From Phorcus lineatus (taxonomy: Eukaryota; Mollusca; Gastropoda; Trochida; Trochidae), in contig OV121087.1 of NCBI GenBank assembly GCA_921293015.1, positions 34,951,235 through 35,015,234 of the forward strand: 64,000 nucleotides of DNA, in the 5' to 3' direction. Below are positions 33,101-48,100 of the stretch, piece by piece. Below the pieces are notes generated by a model. The model saw only the letters and a list, made by a program, of their open reading frames with translations. It was not told the DNA's origin and ran no database searches. The position numbers and the translations under genes were made by a program. The first letter of the stretch is position 1, and each line of letters starts with the position of its first letter.

Positions 33101-36100
33101 ACATTATTCATTTAAATTTTACCTCCATTCCATCGAAAGATTTGTTGCAGGTGATTTCAAACTTCTTCATTAATAGTTTGTCCTGGACCGAGTAGATACA
33201 CACGAACTTTGACCTCCCAGCAGCCAGCAGACACTGACCGTCAGCGCTGTAGCAGATTGTCGTAAAGGCCCTGGCAACAAAAATAGCGATAAAAGAGATA
33301 AATAAAATCATTTACTCTCATGCAAGATGTAGACATTCTACCATGATTGTTGAATTTCTAGCATGACTGTTTCAAATACCATAACTGACCTATAACTACC
33401 CCGCCTTTAGGAAAGTGACTTTGAACATTGTGGAACTGAAAGCAGGGCAGTGTGCTCATCTAGGAAATATTCAAAAGGATAATTCTTTCGAAAGAGCATT
33501 TATGATAATGATAATGTAATTTGGTATTTATCAACCACGTTCTTAGTTATAGAAGGTAAATGGATATCCAGTGCAATGTTTTCTATGACGTCGAGGTACA
33601 ACATTTTCTATTTATGATTGGTTTCGGGGAAAAATAAACATAAAATATGAAATAAGGGATGTTAAACTTGCAGATGTTTTGTCTGTGACATTTCAAAATA
33701 CAATTATTACTCTCCCGTTGAAGATACCGCCGTTTAATAAATCTACAAAGTTGTTACACATTGTGTAATAACATCGCGTGTTGATTGACGTCACATGACG
33801 TCACAATCGTTAAACATGACGTCACAATGTTAGCGAGGCAACGACAATGGCTATCCTGGCGATCTGTATGATTTTTCTTTGATATAATTCAGCGAGTAAT
33901 AAATAAAATACTAAACTCAGTCCCGTATAATTACATTTTTATGAAACTCGTGAATGGTATCGGTATCTAACTCGCTTTCGCTCGTTAAATACCAAACCAT
34001 ACACTCGTTTCATAAATATGTTATTAAACGGGACGTCGTTTAGTATTCTCTATTTACATACCTAACAATGGCCTAGTATGCCTTGCTAGCATTATTCAAA
34101 GAGGAGCTAATTAAGTTGGAGCACTTATAAAGCAGTTAATGGGTTTGCCAACCATGTTGTTAGATACGGAGGCACATGGATATAGGGGAGCAAGTTTGCT
34201 ATCAAGTACAACATTTTCTTGTAAGATTGGTTGTGGGGAAAGATGAGCAAACATCATTGAGAGCGTACAGCTTACCATTTACTGTTATCTTTAAGTTATA
34301 GGAATGGAAGGATTATTTCCATTGACCTTCTAAAATGGACATGTAAAGGTACTTTGAAACAGCACAGAAATGGTAATAAAATTACAAAAGCATACTATCA
34401 ATAGCAGCTATTTATCACACTAATGTCTATGGATGTATGTCTTTATTTAAGGATTGTTTTACATTTTTTGTGCCTCTATCGATGTATAACAGCAACAAAT
34501 TGTATAACATCGCGTAGATAGAGGCACAAAAAATGTAAAACAATCCTTATAATTACAAAATCAACTCTATTTCCCAAGATTTTCTGAATAATTTTAACAC
34601 ATCTTGAATATTTGTCGTCAACATTACATTAGTTTGCAGTTTGTTACACACAACTATACATGATGGAATCAAAATTGCGAATTGCCAGTACTAAAACGGA
34701 ATATGATTTAATTTAGCTTTTATCAGCATTGATGCGCATGCAATCAAAGTTCGTCATAACTCCAGTCCGCATTTTTGACATAACCCTCATTAGCATATCA
34801 CGTGACATGCAAAATGGTTACCGTTTGTAGAAACGACTCAAAATCAAGATATTTCGGTGAAGGTAATTGTTTCTTTTGGGGGAGGAAAATATTATCTGTT
34901 TATCCACTCATTTATGAAGATGATGGCATCCGTACATTTCTTATTTTGCAAAAAATCCCAAAGTAACGCGATGTTGTCACAACCGGACTAGCCGTTGCGT
35001 CAATTTGTTCTGTCAGATTGTGACGTCATAAAGTATGAATGCACGAGGTATAACAGCAAAATTTTCTGCATTCATCGAGAAATGGTTGCATGTTTTTGAG
35101 AGCTCTCGTCCAATCAGAATCGCCGAAAAACGTGTAACAACATCATTTTGTAATTATAACATAGTTGTCATGCAAGTGTAGAAATAAGGATCATGTCAAA
35201 ACGATGCCTTTAAGGAATAAAGAAGTTGTATATCCATGAACATGGGTTTTCATTGATCATAACTTCAAACTTCTGAAAGCCCATCAAAGAGGTTTATTAG
35301 CCCTATTGGTACCAATGAACACCTTTGAAGATAATTAATATCCACATTGAGATCTTGTCAATACTCACTTTCCTGCAGCAGATTTCTTGGCGGTGATGCG
35401 GTCACCCTCTTTACGAGAGTAGCCGACATCATGTCTCCCCTCGATGGATCCAAGCTGCGTCCCCGTTTCAGGATCCCAGAATGTGATGGTGGCGTCCAGA
35501 CTCGCCACCGCCAACTCACTGCCGTCCGGGCGGAATGCAACGGCGAGGACTGAGAAATAAGAATAAGAGTTTGATTAAAATTAAACTTTTGAAATAACAA
35601 TCATTCCATCAGCAGCTGATCAGTTGTAAATTCTAGTTGTGGTTTCTGACCATTGGTTTGCAAAAATGGTTTGCCACTTATTCCTTCAAAAACGCAAGTT
35701 TTTAAAATAATCTTACTTATTTCAAACAGAGTAATTTTATGCTCGACTCTCTATATAGGAGTTAATATTTGGTGATTGGATTTAGATATGCATCTGTCAT
35801 ATTGCATTTAAATGTATTCACCATGTTCTACTCAATCTCAAGATAATAATTAATTATCTTTATACTTCTGTCCATGTAAAACAGTGTCTACAACACCATG
35901 CCAGAATATCAGTATAACCCTCGATCTTTGTTGTCAATATCAAAATTAAGATATTCTCTACATGTTTACCTAATGTAAAGAATTTTCCATCTTGAATAAT
36001 TCTCAAAATAATCATCCTCAAGTTGAAAAATTCTCTTTAAACTCTTATTTCACTTTAAACAACAAAATATAATTTACCTGGTAAGTAATAAAGTGAAATT

Positions 36101-39100
36101 AGGACTCCCAGTCCCGGTAATTTTACCTTGCCAATTCAACATATAAGTTTCAGAATTTTGGTCAACTTAGGAAAAAAGTTGTTTATCAAACAATCATAGT
36201 TTCAAGTGCTTGTTATTACCGTATTCGACTTAATAAGCGCCCACCCACCACGTTTTTGAGTGAACAATATGCGTCCTGATTTAGCGCCCACCTATCAACA
36301 TTGCTTACCTTGCATGCTGATTCATTGAGGAAGGTTTTTCAGTCTTGCAATAAGTCTTTTACTTCCACTAAAGTGAAGAATACAGGGTATTTCAAGACCC
36401 CCAGCCACCACCAAAATGATAAAACTTATAAAACCATATTTCAAAGACATGTCTATCGTAAGAAAACACTTTCAAGACTAAACTTGAGGACAATTTTTAT
36501 CGTTTTAATTAGCGCCCCCTTTTACCAATTTTTTAAGCGCCCCGGGCGCTTATCACGTCGAAATACGGTAGTTTCTTTTACAAAATTCTGAAACTTAAAG
36601 TGAAATTCCTCGTTACGTTTTCAATACAAACAGACTATAGATAGTATATCATAGAAACTTATATAATATAAAGAATATGTTTCATAAATTTGTAAGTGGT
36701 TGAGATAAGAGTCAAAACATCATTCATCTTGAGTGATGTTCAAATTGGCTTTCTAAATTACATTTTTCCTTCTAAAATGCCAAAATATTGATATGTTCTT
36801 GTTTTCAATTGTATTTGAAAAACAGCCATTTAAATCATAAGAAGTTGAAATTGTGCACCCCATTCACATGCATATTAGACTATTAGTTGCATGACCTACT
36901 AAGAACTACAAATCTATACAACTTTTTGAGTCATTGGTGTCATAAATCTTGACTTTAACCTGTTTACTGTTACTAAAATGAACTAATAAGCATTAAGATG
37001 GTAATTTTCAGAAAAAATCACTATTTCTCAAAGTAATGTCACCATTCATGAAGTTTGCCCCAAACAACATACTCTGAACCCCTTTAAACTGTTATAAATC
37101 ACTAGGAGCAAATCATATATATACATTCTGTACATAAATGAATGGGGATCAACAAAGAAAAGTATGTTAGCTACCATCTGTTGGAAGTCCATATGATTCC
37201 TTGGCTGCCTTATTCTCGAAGACGTCCCAGATCTTGATAGTTTTGTCCCATGATGCACTTGCCAAGACAGCCCGTCCCGGACTAAAACTAAGGCTGCTGA
37301 TTGGTCCTTCGTGGCCTGTCAAAACCTTCAAAGGAAATTTTTTTAATTGAAACATTAACCATCCAAAGTTCTTACCGGTTGACAAGGATATGTCATATGA
37401 ATTAGTTTGTTATTTCACTTCATGTAAAAGAAAACCTTTCTTTGAGAATGTAATATCAATTTGATTGCTATATATATGACAATATTTTTAAATTTAAAAT
37501 CAAAAGATGAACCAAATTCAATTTTTAATATGTCAATCTCAAAGGATATTTATCTTAACTAAGTTAAGATGAACCTACCTCCAATAGACGCCCAGTCTGC
37601 ATGGACCAGACAAATATCTCAAAAACATCATTTCCACCGGCACAGATGATGTCACCACTTGTGTCAACAGCCAGACAGGAGAACTGTACTGGGCGTGGAG
37701 AGGTAAAGGTGCGGAAATTACGATACCTGGAATGAAGAAAGAGAAGAGTAAATTTACAGATCCTAAAATGTTTGGTGATAAACATTGCTGAGCAGCATCC
37801 ATGGGTGAATAGTCAAGTGATACAACAGTAGCAATGGTAGTTTAAATTAGGCGAAGGTATCTCGGCAGCGACAAAGCTTGCAATATCACCAATAAAATGT
37901 CATGCATGTGTTCCCGCACTCACTTACTGTAGGGAAATGCATTCAACCTTAACTTCATGAAGATACATCATCTACTGCAGATAAAAATGCCACATATAAG
38001 GTTAACTTGTACGTGAAGCTATCCATCAAAAATGGATCAAGGTATCCGAGTCATCCTGCCAAAATATCTGATAACTAATTATATCTGAAACTATATATCG
38101 GATACAAATACTAACTGATATTTAGAGCTGTGACAATATATCGTATCGTGATACTTAATATGTATATATATATGTATTGTCAAGTCACTATATCATGTTA
38201 TGCATTTCTTTTTTTATCAAAAATCCCTGGAAAAAGTGTATCGTGACATTTATCGTATCAAACCATAATGTTATGACATATCTATGCATATCGTATTGTG
38301 AAATGTCTGTATCGTCACATCTCTACTGATTGATAACGTGCTACTGATTATGTCCCCTTGGACAAAGCCTGAGTTTGTAACAGGCTAGAGTTTCTACCTG
38401 TTGAGATCAAAAGCTCGGACAGTTCCATCAAGAGAAGAGGACAAGACGACCTTCCCATTCTGCGTGAATGTGATGTCCGTGATTCCACCAAGGTGCTCGC
38501 TGAAAGTGACGAAGCAGAACCCGCTACTTGTGTTCCATACCTTCACCTTAAATGGGGAAAATTATTCAACATGTAGAGAATCATTCAACATGAAGAGAAT
38601 TATTCAACATGTGGAGAATTTTTCTAACATGAAGAGAATTATTCGACACATTAAACTTCTGGAAAATTATTTTAAGAATTATTCAACTTGGAAAATTCTT
38701 GACATGAGGTAAACATGTAGAGAATATCTTAACATGTAGAAGTGCCACACATAGGATAGGAGGGAAACCAGGACTCTATAAGGCTTACTTTATTTCCATA
38801 TAGGCATCATAAAACATAGGTCCAAGGTAAGTAATTTACACCTTTGGGGCTATCGATAGTTCATCTCATAAAAAGACGTTGAAGAAAAAGGGAAAAATAG
38901 GTTCCAAGTATATGTATCATTAAATCTACATTCAAAGTAAGGGCTTTTCTAGCGGTTTTAGCTGCCTACTGACCTACTGCCTGCAGACCTACCTTCCCAT
39001 CATCCCCTCCAGTAGCGATGTGTTGTCCGTCCGGGGAATACACGATGCACTCCATGTTGTTGAAGTGACCCTGTTGTTTCAGCACGTACGTCTCACTCTG

Positions 39101-42100
39101 CCACTCCCACACCAAAAGCTGACCCAGACCTGAACACGCCAGCGCAATCCAGTCGCCGCTCGAGTTAATTGCGATGGATGCGATGCTTTGATCTGAAATA
39201 CTGTTAGAAAAAAAAGGATACTGTCAAACTCAACCATGAGAAAACTTCCATTTTGGAAATCAAAGTCCGCCTGATAGGAAAGCTCCCTAGATTCTTACCT
39301 ACAGATGGATAGAAAGTTGAGGTCTCTTTACTTCCTAAGTTAACATTTCAAATGAATGTTTTGGTGGACACTTTAACTTAGAGCCTGCACTTCTTAGTAG
39401 CAATACCATGGTCTTCATGTTTCATGATTTTATGAATTTAACAAGCAGGATTAAAATTGTGAGGATTCATTGCTGGTCATACGAGGGGAAGTCAATAAGT
39501 TCATAGAAGTGGATATTAAACAGATGCCAAATGTTCTGATATTGATGTTATTTTTCAATACAATCTCCATGGACCTCGGAAGTAAGTAAATGATCGGGAA
39601 GGGTTGTTTATGTCTGTAAACTGTTGTCAGATGGCCTATCTCAATAATGATATCAACAATGATGTTTTCAGTGGTGCATCAATACTCACTTCTATGAACT
39701 TATTGACTTCCCCTCATGTAGCAGTAATCAGACGATAAAAACACTTATAACTTCTCTTCACAGACACTTCTAGCCTTCTTATTTTTAGATTTTCACTTCA
39801 ATTTTCAGTTATCGTCTAAAATTTACATTGCTATTTGCAATAAAAAAAATTATTTAAAAAGTAAAATCAAAAGGCATATATGGAAATTTATTGAAAATCA
39901 TATTGCTCATCAATCCATCCATACATATAAAGAGCATAAAAATCCTTCTCCACTGCTCAAATCTAGATTCAAGTAGCCAGATAATTTACTTTAAAGAGTG
40001 GATCATGTTGAATTCTGGCATCTCATGCAGATAGAAGGATCCATCCTCGAAACCAGTCACCAGGATATTAGTGCTCGGGTGGTAGGCAGCTGATGTTAAT
40101 CTGGACATCGATCCATCCTTCTTTTGTTGGTCTTTTATCGTATGTCTGAAACCAAAGGAGGAATAACTAACACTTCAGCACCTAGGTAACCGTATCTAAT
40201 TAAAGGTAATTCCGACACACATTTCAGTTAAAGGATTTGATTTTTCAATTCTATTTCACATTTAAGAATCCAGTTAGTTGTAGGTGCGAGATAATCCACA
40301 TACTTAGCAAGTTGTCTGTAGTGGACTTTCTTCCTCACTCTCGACTCGGCCTTTTCCTGTTGCTTCTTCCCTTCTGAAACAGGACAAAAACATAACCTCA
40401 CAAACATAAATCAACAGCCTTCCTTCTCTTCCCTTTTACAAGTAATGCCCGTCTGGGCTAGAAATATAAAATTCTGACTTATAACAAATAGAGGATATCA
40501 TATGAGTGTCCATGACATACTGTGTTTATGCACAAGTGCCTAAATATTTATATTTCCCAAGTGAGAGAGAGGGATATATTGATATTTAGGAACGAGTGTA
40601 GTAAACATTCTCCGTGATATTCTGTTTATACTGTTTATATACATGTCTTTACTGAAGTCATAAAATCAAAGAAAACAAGTGTTTGCCACTAACATGGCAA
40701 TGTCCCCCGCCGTTTTTGCATGAAAAATGTATTACACAGTGGTCAAAGTGTCGTGGTGACCTTGAAAATGAGGTCAAGGGCACCAATGTCAACTGGCGTC
40801 TGAGTCTTCCTCCCTTGAAGGCTGTCACCAAATATGAACACTCCAGGTGCTAAGCTTTACGAGATAACGTTTTAACAATGTATTACAAAGTGATGACAGT
40901 GTCGTATAAAGTCCACTGGTGCCTGAGTCATCTGCTGTTGTAGGCTGTCGTCAAATATGAAAACTCTAGGTGCTAAGCTTTATGAGATATTGCGTTAACA
41001 ATGTATTACACAGTGGTCAAAGTGTCATGGTGACCATGAAAATGAGATCAGGGTCACAAATGTCGACTGGCGTCTGAGTCTACCTCCATTGAAAGCTGTC
41101 ACCAAATCATCTTCCTACACAAAGCTTAACTATTGCCAGTCTCGAACTGTCCAAGTTAACCCTTGCTGCCGACACAAGACTTTCCTGTGCTAGCTCTCTA
41201 GCTCACTGCAAAGGAATTAGATAGTCCAATCAGAAAGCCCCTAGCAAAACATGGATGCGCCCATGTCGCAGTCCGTCAACTGAAACATTTGTAAAGAGAA
41301 AGTGCCGCCTCCAAAGCGATGAACAATATATTCAAGTTCATTTATGTTTATAGTCAATTTGCGTTATTATTTTTCTACAACCATATAGTGGACAGCGGCC
41401 TGTCACAAAAATTTATTCTTAAATTGCTTTGGTAAACTAATCAAGCTCGATAAAATTGACCATGATTTGAAGCACCGACTCAATGCACTACGCCCGGCAA
41501 GATTTTATTTCCTGTCATCGTACAATTGTTTTATCTTTTGTGCTTGCAAAAACTTTATTGAATACCCGTTGAACCGAAACATTGATTAAATTTTACATAA
41601 ATTAACTGATAAAATTTGAACATCTCGCGATGTCATAACACTCGAAATGTAGTAGCCTGCGACCTCATTGTATAGCGGTAGTAAACGTTACTCAGTCAAA
41701 AACCAGGTATGTTGACGTGTACCATTTAAATATCATGTCGTCAATAATAAAATAAAAAAGTTGTTATATTTACTTCCATTTTCACTGATTTCACTGGGTC
41801 ATTTTCATTTTTGAAAATATTACTTTGGTTCCTCCGTATGTGCTTTGATATAAAAATTATTCTCTCTCCATGAAATATTTCTCGTTTGGCTTGTACATGT
41901 GTTTGTGAACAGTTGGATAATAAAAAATGAGACTTGTGCACATGATAAAGATAGACAATTGTTATGTTCTTGATATGGTGTCAAAGCTTACCAACTAAAA
42001 AGGTGTGCCCAGTAAAACTAAGACAAGTTAAGTCCATTTTTGTAGTAATTGTACCAGAATATTTTTCGTAGTTTTGCAAATGCTTTTATCTAATCTTAAT

Positions 42101-45100
42101 ATCAACTAAAATTAAATTAAATTAAATTTATTGTAATGATAATATTACTTTGTTTCGTTCACAGATGTTGATTTATTAAATCATAATTGCCCTAAAATAG
42201 GGCACCTCTGTTAATATAAATTGCATAGACAATATATACTATTCATTGTATGTCTAAAAATATTTTCTCCCCTATAAATTTGATTTTCACATATTTTCCA
42301 GGATAATTTTTCAGCTATTGAAAAATAAACAATGTGTAAACTGTACTTATTTGATGAAAAAATACAATTATAAAATGGTAACGACCACGATAAATGGGCC
42401 TACATACTTCCCTTTGAAAAATATAAGGGCGGCAGGCATATGTTATTTATTTACCAAAACCGGTCCTAATAACAACAAAAACATCTTTTCCGTCCATCAA
42501 TACATTTATAAACTGAATCTTCTTGTTTGAAAGGTTTGCAATGCGAACTTCTTTGTAACCTGATCAAACAGGTCACTTTCAATGGGCGCGGCCATTTTGA
42601 TTATATCGCAAATGACACGGCGTCGCCGATTGGCCATAGTAAGGGAGGTAACTGGAGATAACTAAAACTCGCCAGTGAGGGCGCTGGTATCAAGCCAGAA
42701 AAGTCTTATCTCGGCAGCAAGGGTTAACTTGGACAGTTCGAGACTGGTAATAGTTAAGCTTTGCGTAGGAAGATGTCACCAAATATGAACACTCTAGGTC
42801 CTAAGCTTTATGATATACCACGTTAACAATGTATTACAGTGGTCAAAGTGTCGTGGTGACCTTTCAAATGAGGTCAAGGTCATCAAAGTCGACTGGCGTC
42901 TGAGTCTTCCGCCATGGAAGGCTGTCAACAAATATGAACACTCTAGGTGCACGTTAACAATGTATGAGAAATTGGTCAAAGTGTCGTGGTGACCTTGAAA
43001 ATGACGTCATGGTCACAAATGTCGACTGGCTTCTGAGTCTTCCTGCATTGAAAGCTGTCACCAAATATGAACACTCAAGGTGCCAAGCTTCACGAGTTAT
43101 CGCGTTAACAAGAATCCGGTCGGATGTGATGTCGTGGTGACCTTGAAAATAATGTCAAGGTCACCAAAGTCGACTGGCGTCTGAATCCTACTCCATTGAA
43201 AGCTGTCACCAAATATGAACACTCTAGGTGCTAAGCTTCACAAGTGTCATGGTGACCTTGAAAATTACGTCAAGGTCACCAATGTCGACTGGCGGCTGAG
43301 TCTTCATTCATTGAAAGCTGTCACCAAATATGAACACTCTAGGTGCTAAGTTTCATGAGTTATCGCGTTAACAAGAATCCGGACATATGTAGTGTCGTGG
43401 TGACCTTGAAAATGATGTCAAGGTCACCAAAGTCGACTGGCGTCTGAGTCTTCCTCCATTGAAAGCTGTCACCAAATATGAACACTCTAGGTGCTAAGTT
43501 TCATGATTTATCGTGTAACAAGAATCCGGACGCCGCTGAATTCATAGTCCCCCGTTCCGCGCTGCGGCGGGGAACAATAATTAAATATGAATCTATTATA
43601 GACGAAGTGTGAAGTCAAAGCATTGCTAAGGATGTGACAACACCATGAGAAATATGTGTAGCTTTCCAGCAGATGTAATAGCTTTTGTGAAGAGAAAGTA
43701 TGTTCCAGGATAATTTTTAAATCAATGTATACTGCAAGAAATGTTGCAAGCTAACTGGGTTTAACTAATTCAAATAACACAACCAGTTGTCTGATTGAAA
43801 CATTATATCTTTGATAGTCATTCTTAATGTTGAGTGAGGAAGAATAAAAAGTATTTATTTCATTTACAATCTTTGTTTATATCTGTGCCGACCTTACTTA
43901 AATAGAATGATTACCACAGTGTTATAAAAGTCCTATAATTGCTGTAATACAGCCACTTGTATATGCTTTAACAAACAGGCCCCAGACTCAAAACAAGATA
44001 TGATAGAGTTGGCCATCTTGGATTCTCTCCTGTGCCGTGAAATGAAACTGGGATCAGTCTAGGAACTTTACAAACCATATTTGAATCAAGAAACCAGTCT
44101 TATCAAAGGAGGTAATCAAAGTTCAACTGCTGAAATTTAATAAATGACAATTTCTATAGCAATTTATGGAACTGTATTCTGGAACAAGACTACGACCATC
44201 CCACAAGCTTCATTATGTAGTATATTTGCTAAATATATGAAACTAAGTCATTAGAATTCATGAAAAATTGTGAAATTCACCCACTTTTTCTCTGGGCATC
44301 GCCGTCTGCCTCCTCCTCCTCTCCTGATTGGATGTCTGCTGGATCAGGAAGTGGCGTCTGCTCAGGCGGGAGAAGTCCATCAAGGCCTGTATCGCACTTC
44401 CAAACCAGGAGGCGGCCATTTTGAGACAGAGTGAATAGCTTAACCAGTCAAGGATAGATAAATGACAAAAAGACAAGGATAGTTTGATTGTGGATAATTA
44501 ACAAAACGATCACAAACATCAATTACATCATTCTGAATCAGTGTCCGAACCTGACGGACATACCAATTCAAGGACGGCGATGTATGAACTTCTTTAAATT
44601 AAAAATGTCCACTCCAAAATGGCACTCTTAAAATCAACCGTCCTGGCTGATTTCAGCTCATGCACATGCTTATCTTTATTTTGCTGTTGTTTGATTTCTA
44701 ATAAATAACATTATCGAATGAGTGCTAGGATACATTGAGTGAATCCCTCTGGAAGAAGCTTTTGACGATGACGTCCGTGTGACCGCCCAGCGAGTAGACG
44801 ACTAGGTTTGAGAACCTCTCCAGTCCATACACACGTGTGTTCATGTCTTTACAGCCAGCGCACAACACTCTGTAATTAGAAAATATGTTCCATTAACATC
44901 TCTTTCAAAATTTTTCATACAGACTTTATACAGCGAATCCAATTCACTGTTACGGAAATGGGTCAATTGTTATAAGTATGAAATTTATGGTATAATAGCT
45001 AATTGAAAGAATTCTAGTAAGGACAGACTAAGAATGGCCATATTCATCCTAATTTATAACAACTGCTTACCATGCATGTAACATCTGTGTAATAACATTC

Positions 45101-48100
45101 TTGTCTGAATAAGTTGTTATGTATCCTTTTTTTTCTAAATCAAGCTACGGGGGAAAAAGCAAAATTTTATTGATAACAATAACTTCTGACATATTTGCTT
45201 ACTCCATCACGATCCATCTAGTGAAAGAGTAAGAGCATACGCTGAAAAGTTGTTTGAAATATAGAAATTGTCCAGAAAAATCTTCCTTATGCATGTGTTT
45301 TCTATTCAACGTCAAAATGGCCTTCAAAGACATGATATTTTTTAAATATTGTTGATTTGAAGATAAGAAGTCAAGACAAGTGAGTTACTTTGTTATCGTT
45401 TAGCACCGCTTTAGCAATATTATTACATGAGTGGCGTGGAAATTCAAAATGTAGTTGTACCTTGAGTCTGTCGTCCAATCAATACAAATGTTGTCATCGT
45501 AAGCTCCGTAGAATGTTCTGTAGTGCACAAAGGGGTTGAACTCTCGCGTCTTTCCAGGGGCGTAGAATACCAGGATAACACTGTCCTTTGTTACTGCAAA
45601 CTTTCTGCCAAATAAAAGTACCAAAGTTTAATTTCAATTCAAACATGGATACAATTAGGGAATAATAAATTTACTAAGATCTTCACATATTATGATAGTT
45701 TTGATTGTTCAAGACAGTGGTATGATGACCAGTTTTTGAGATCTTTCAGATCTTCACATATGATATTAGCAATTGAAAATACAAGAGTCATCAGAAGATG
45801 ACGTATCCCATCGGTCCACAATTAATTTGTAACATATATTATATATATCATTGTAAGACAGAAAAAACTTAGCGTGTACACAGTATGAATAAAAATCTTA
45901 CTTTCCATCAGGGCTGAATTTCACATCATAAACTGGCTTGTGGAAGTGATAAGTTGCTAGTACTGAGCGACTGACAAGGCTGCACAGAGTTGCCTCCCCT
46001 TCTGCAAATATTGAAGACAATAATATGTCAAGTTTTCTACAATAATCTACATTATCTATGAGTATCAGCAAATATTAGCACAGGCAACTGATTTTACACA
46101 ACTGAGTGCATATTGATACTCAAGTGATTTAAAATCTCCATTTTTAAACATAAAAACGTAATCTTTAAAAAGATAAATTCCACAAAAATATTAACAAACT
46201 CTACCTTCATCAACCAAAATCATTGTATATCCATCCGGGGACAAAGCCACACACTGAATGTTGAGGCGGCTTTCTATTGGTAAGGTCTCAGATTTATTGC
46301 TGAAAGAAAAGGATTATTAATCTCGAATTAGACAATATTACCACAGAAAATTTAACACTGAATAACATATAATTCATACTAATGTCATCATTTCAAAAAA
46401 ACAATATGCAAGTTGGGTAAACCATAAACCAAATATTTCAATATATGTAATCCAAAACGTTACCCCACATTATAAAAATTGTACAAGATTTTATGGATAT
46501 TAACTTACTCCTTCACAGAATAGCAGTTTGGTATGGACCTTTGTATGTTATCAGAGTCCCATATATAAAGAAAAAAACAATAAAAGGATCTAAACTGAAA
46601 CTTTGAAATTGTAAGTGAAAAACTTCAATATCCATAAAAAACTCTTGAAAACTACATGGATCTATTCTGAAAGTCAAATTTCTGTGATTCGTGTGAATAA
46701 AAAAATTTGATATCCATAAAATCTTATACTTGTAACTTTCTATATAATCAACAGTGTTTATTCTTACTTCCTGAGGTCGAACACAGTAACCCGGTTCCCG
46801 ACCGGACTGACGACGCTGTTACCGTCTGGAGTAAAAATCACGTTACCCTTTCTGTACACAGAACCCAGGAGGTTTGAAAACTGAAATGTTAACAAAGATG
46901 GTTAATAATAATAATAATAATGTGGATACTTATATGGCGCCTTTTCCACGTACGAAGACATGCTAAAGCGCTACCTACATCATTACCCTAAGGGAAGTGT
47001 ACTTTCAAAGCAGTTACTTGGCGCTAAGCGCGACCGTACAGGTCCGTACATCCCTATATTCAGGTACAATTTTAACAGCTAGGTGGACTGAGTGCAATGT
47101 GGACACATCACAGTTTAGGACCCAGGTCACAAATTTTTGGTGTCTCCACTGGGATTCGAACCCAAGTCGTCATGGCGAGAGGCCAGCACGCTAACCACTA
47201 CACCACTGTGGTTAAAAGTGTTTTTAAATAATAATATAAACAGCGTAGTTGTTAATAAAAAAACCAATCTTTTTTCAAAGATTGTTAAACCCGTAAGTGT
47301 TAAAGTCATTAACTTTCGTAACAATTATTGACAACCATATGCAGTAAGCTCTGATAGTAAAGTGTAATTTAAAAAAAATATACTTTTAAGTGTCTTCTTC
47401 ATCAAGTCAAATACGAAATTTATAAGTAAGTTATCTTGGAAGAAAATTGTAGCACGTACGTGGTGCAATTACGATTTTCAGACACAAATGATCTCAGATA
47501 TTGGGGCTGATGTACTTGTATTAGGGATGTAGCAGTATATCAAACTATCGATGTATTGCAATAGTCATCTTTGCAATAGTACTCTATCGATAGAGAACAT
47601 GAAAACACTATCGATACATCAATAGTAAGTTAAACTATCAATACTATCTAAAGTAGTTTTTTTTACCTGGATTAGTCATACTAATAATGACTTGCACAAA
47701 TATATCAAGCAGGTTTATTTGAATTCATTTCACCTCTAATATTCAAGCTGAGAAATTTTCTTTTAGAGCGGTAAACCCAAGTTGCAATGCCGCAAAATGC
47801 CTGTAATAAGTTTCAACAATCAGCTGTAATACGTTTTTAGGTTTTGATATATCTATCTAGTTTTGATCCAAAACAATCACAAAAGCAATTGCAATAGTTG
47901 GTCACAATAGTCTATAGCTATTGCAATAGTCAAATTAGGCCAATAGTCACCCTTAATGTGTATAACATGTCTGATAAAGACTTAAGTGTTGTTACTGAAA
48001 TGAAAAACCTGTGCAATTCAGTTGACTAATCAAATTTTTCCTTCATCATACATAATGATTGATTTTCTAAGTAAACTTGTAAAGTGATAAACAATTGTTT

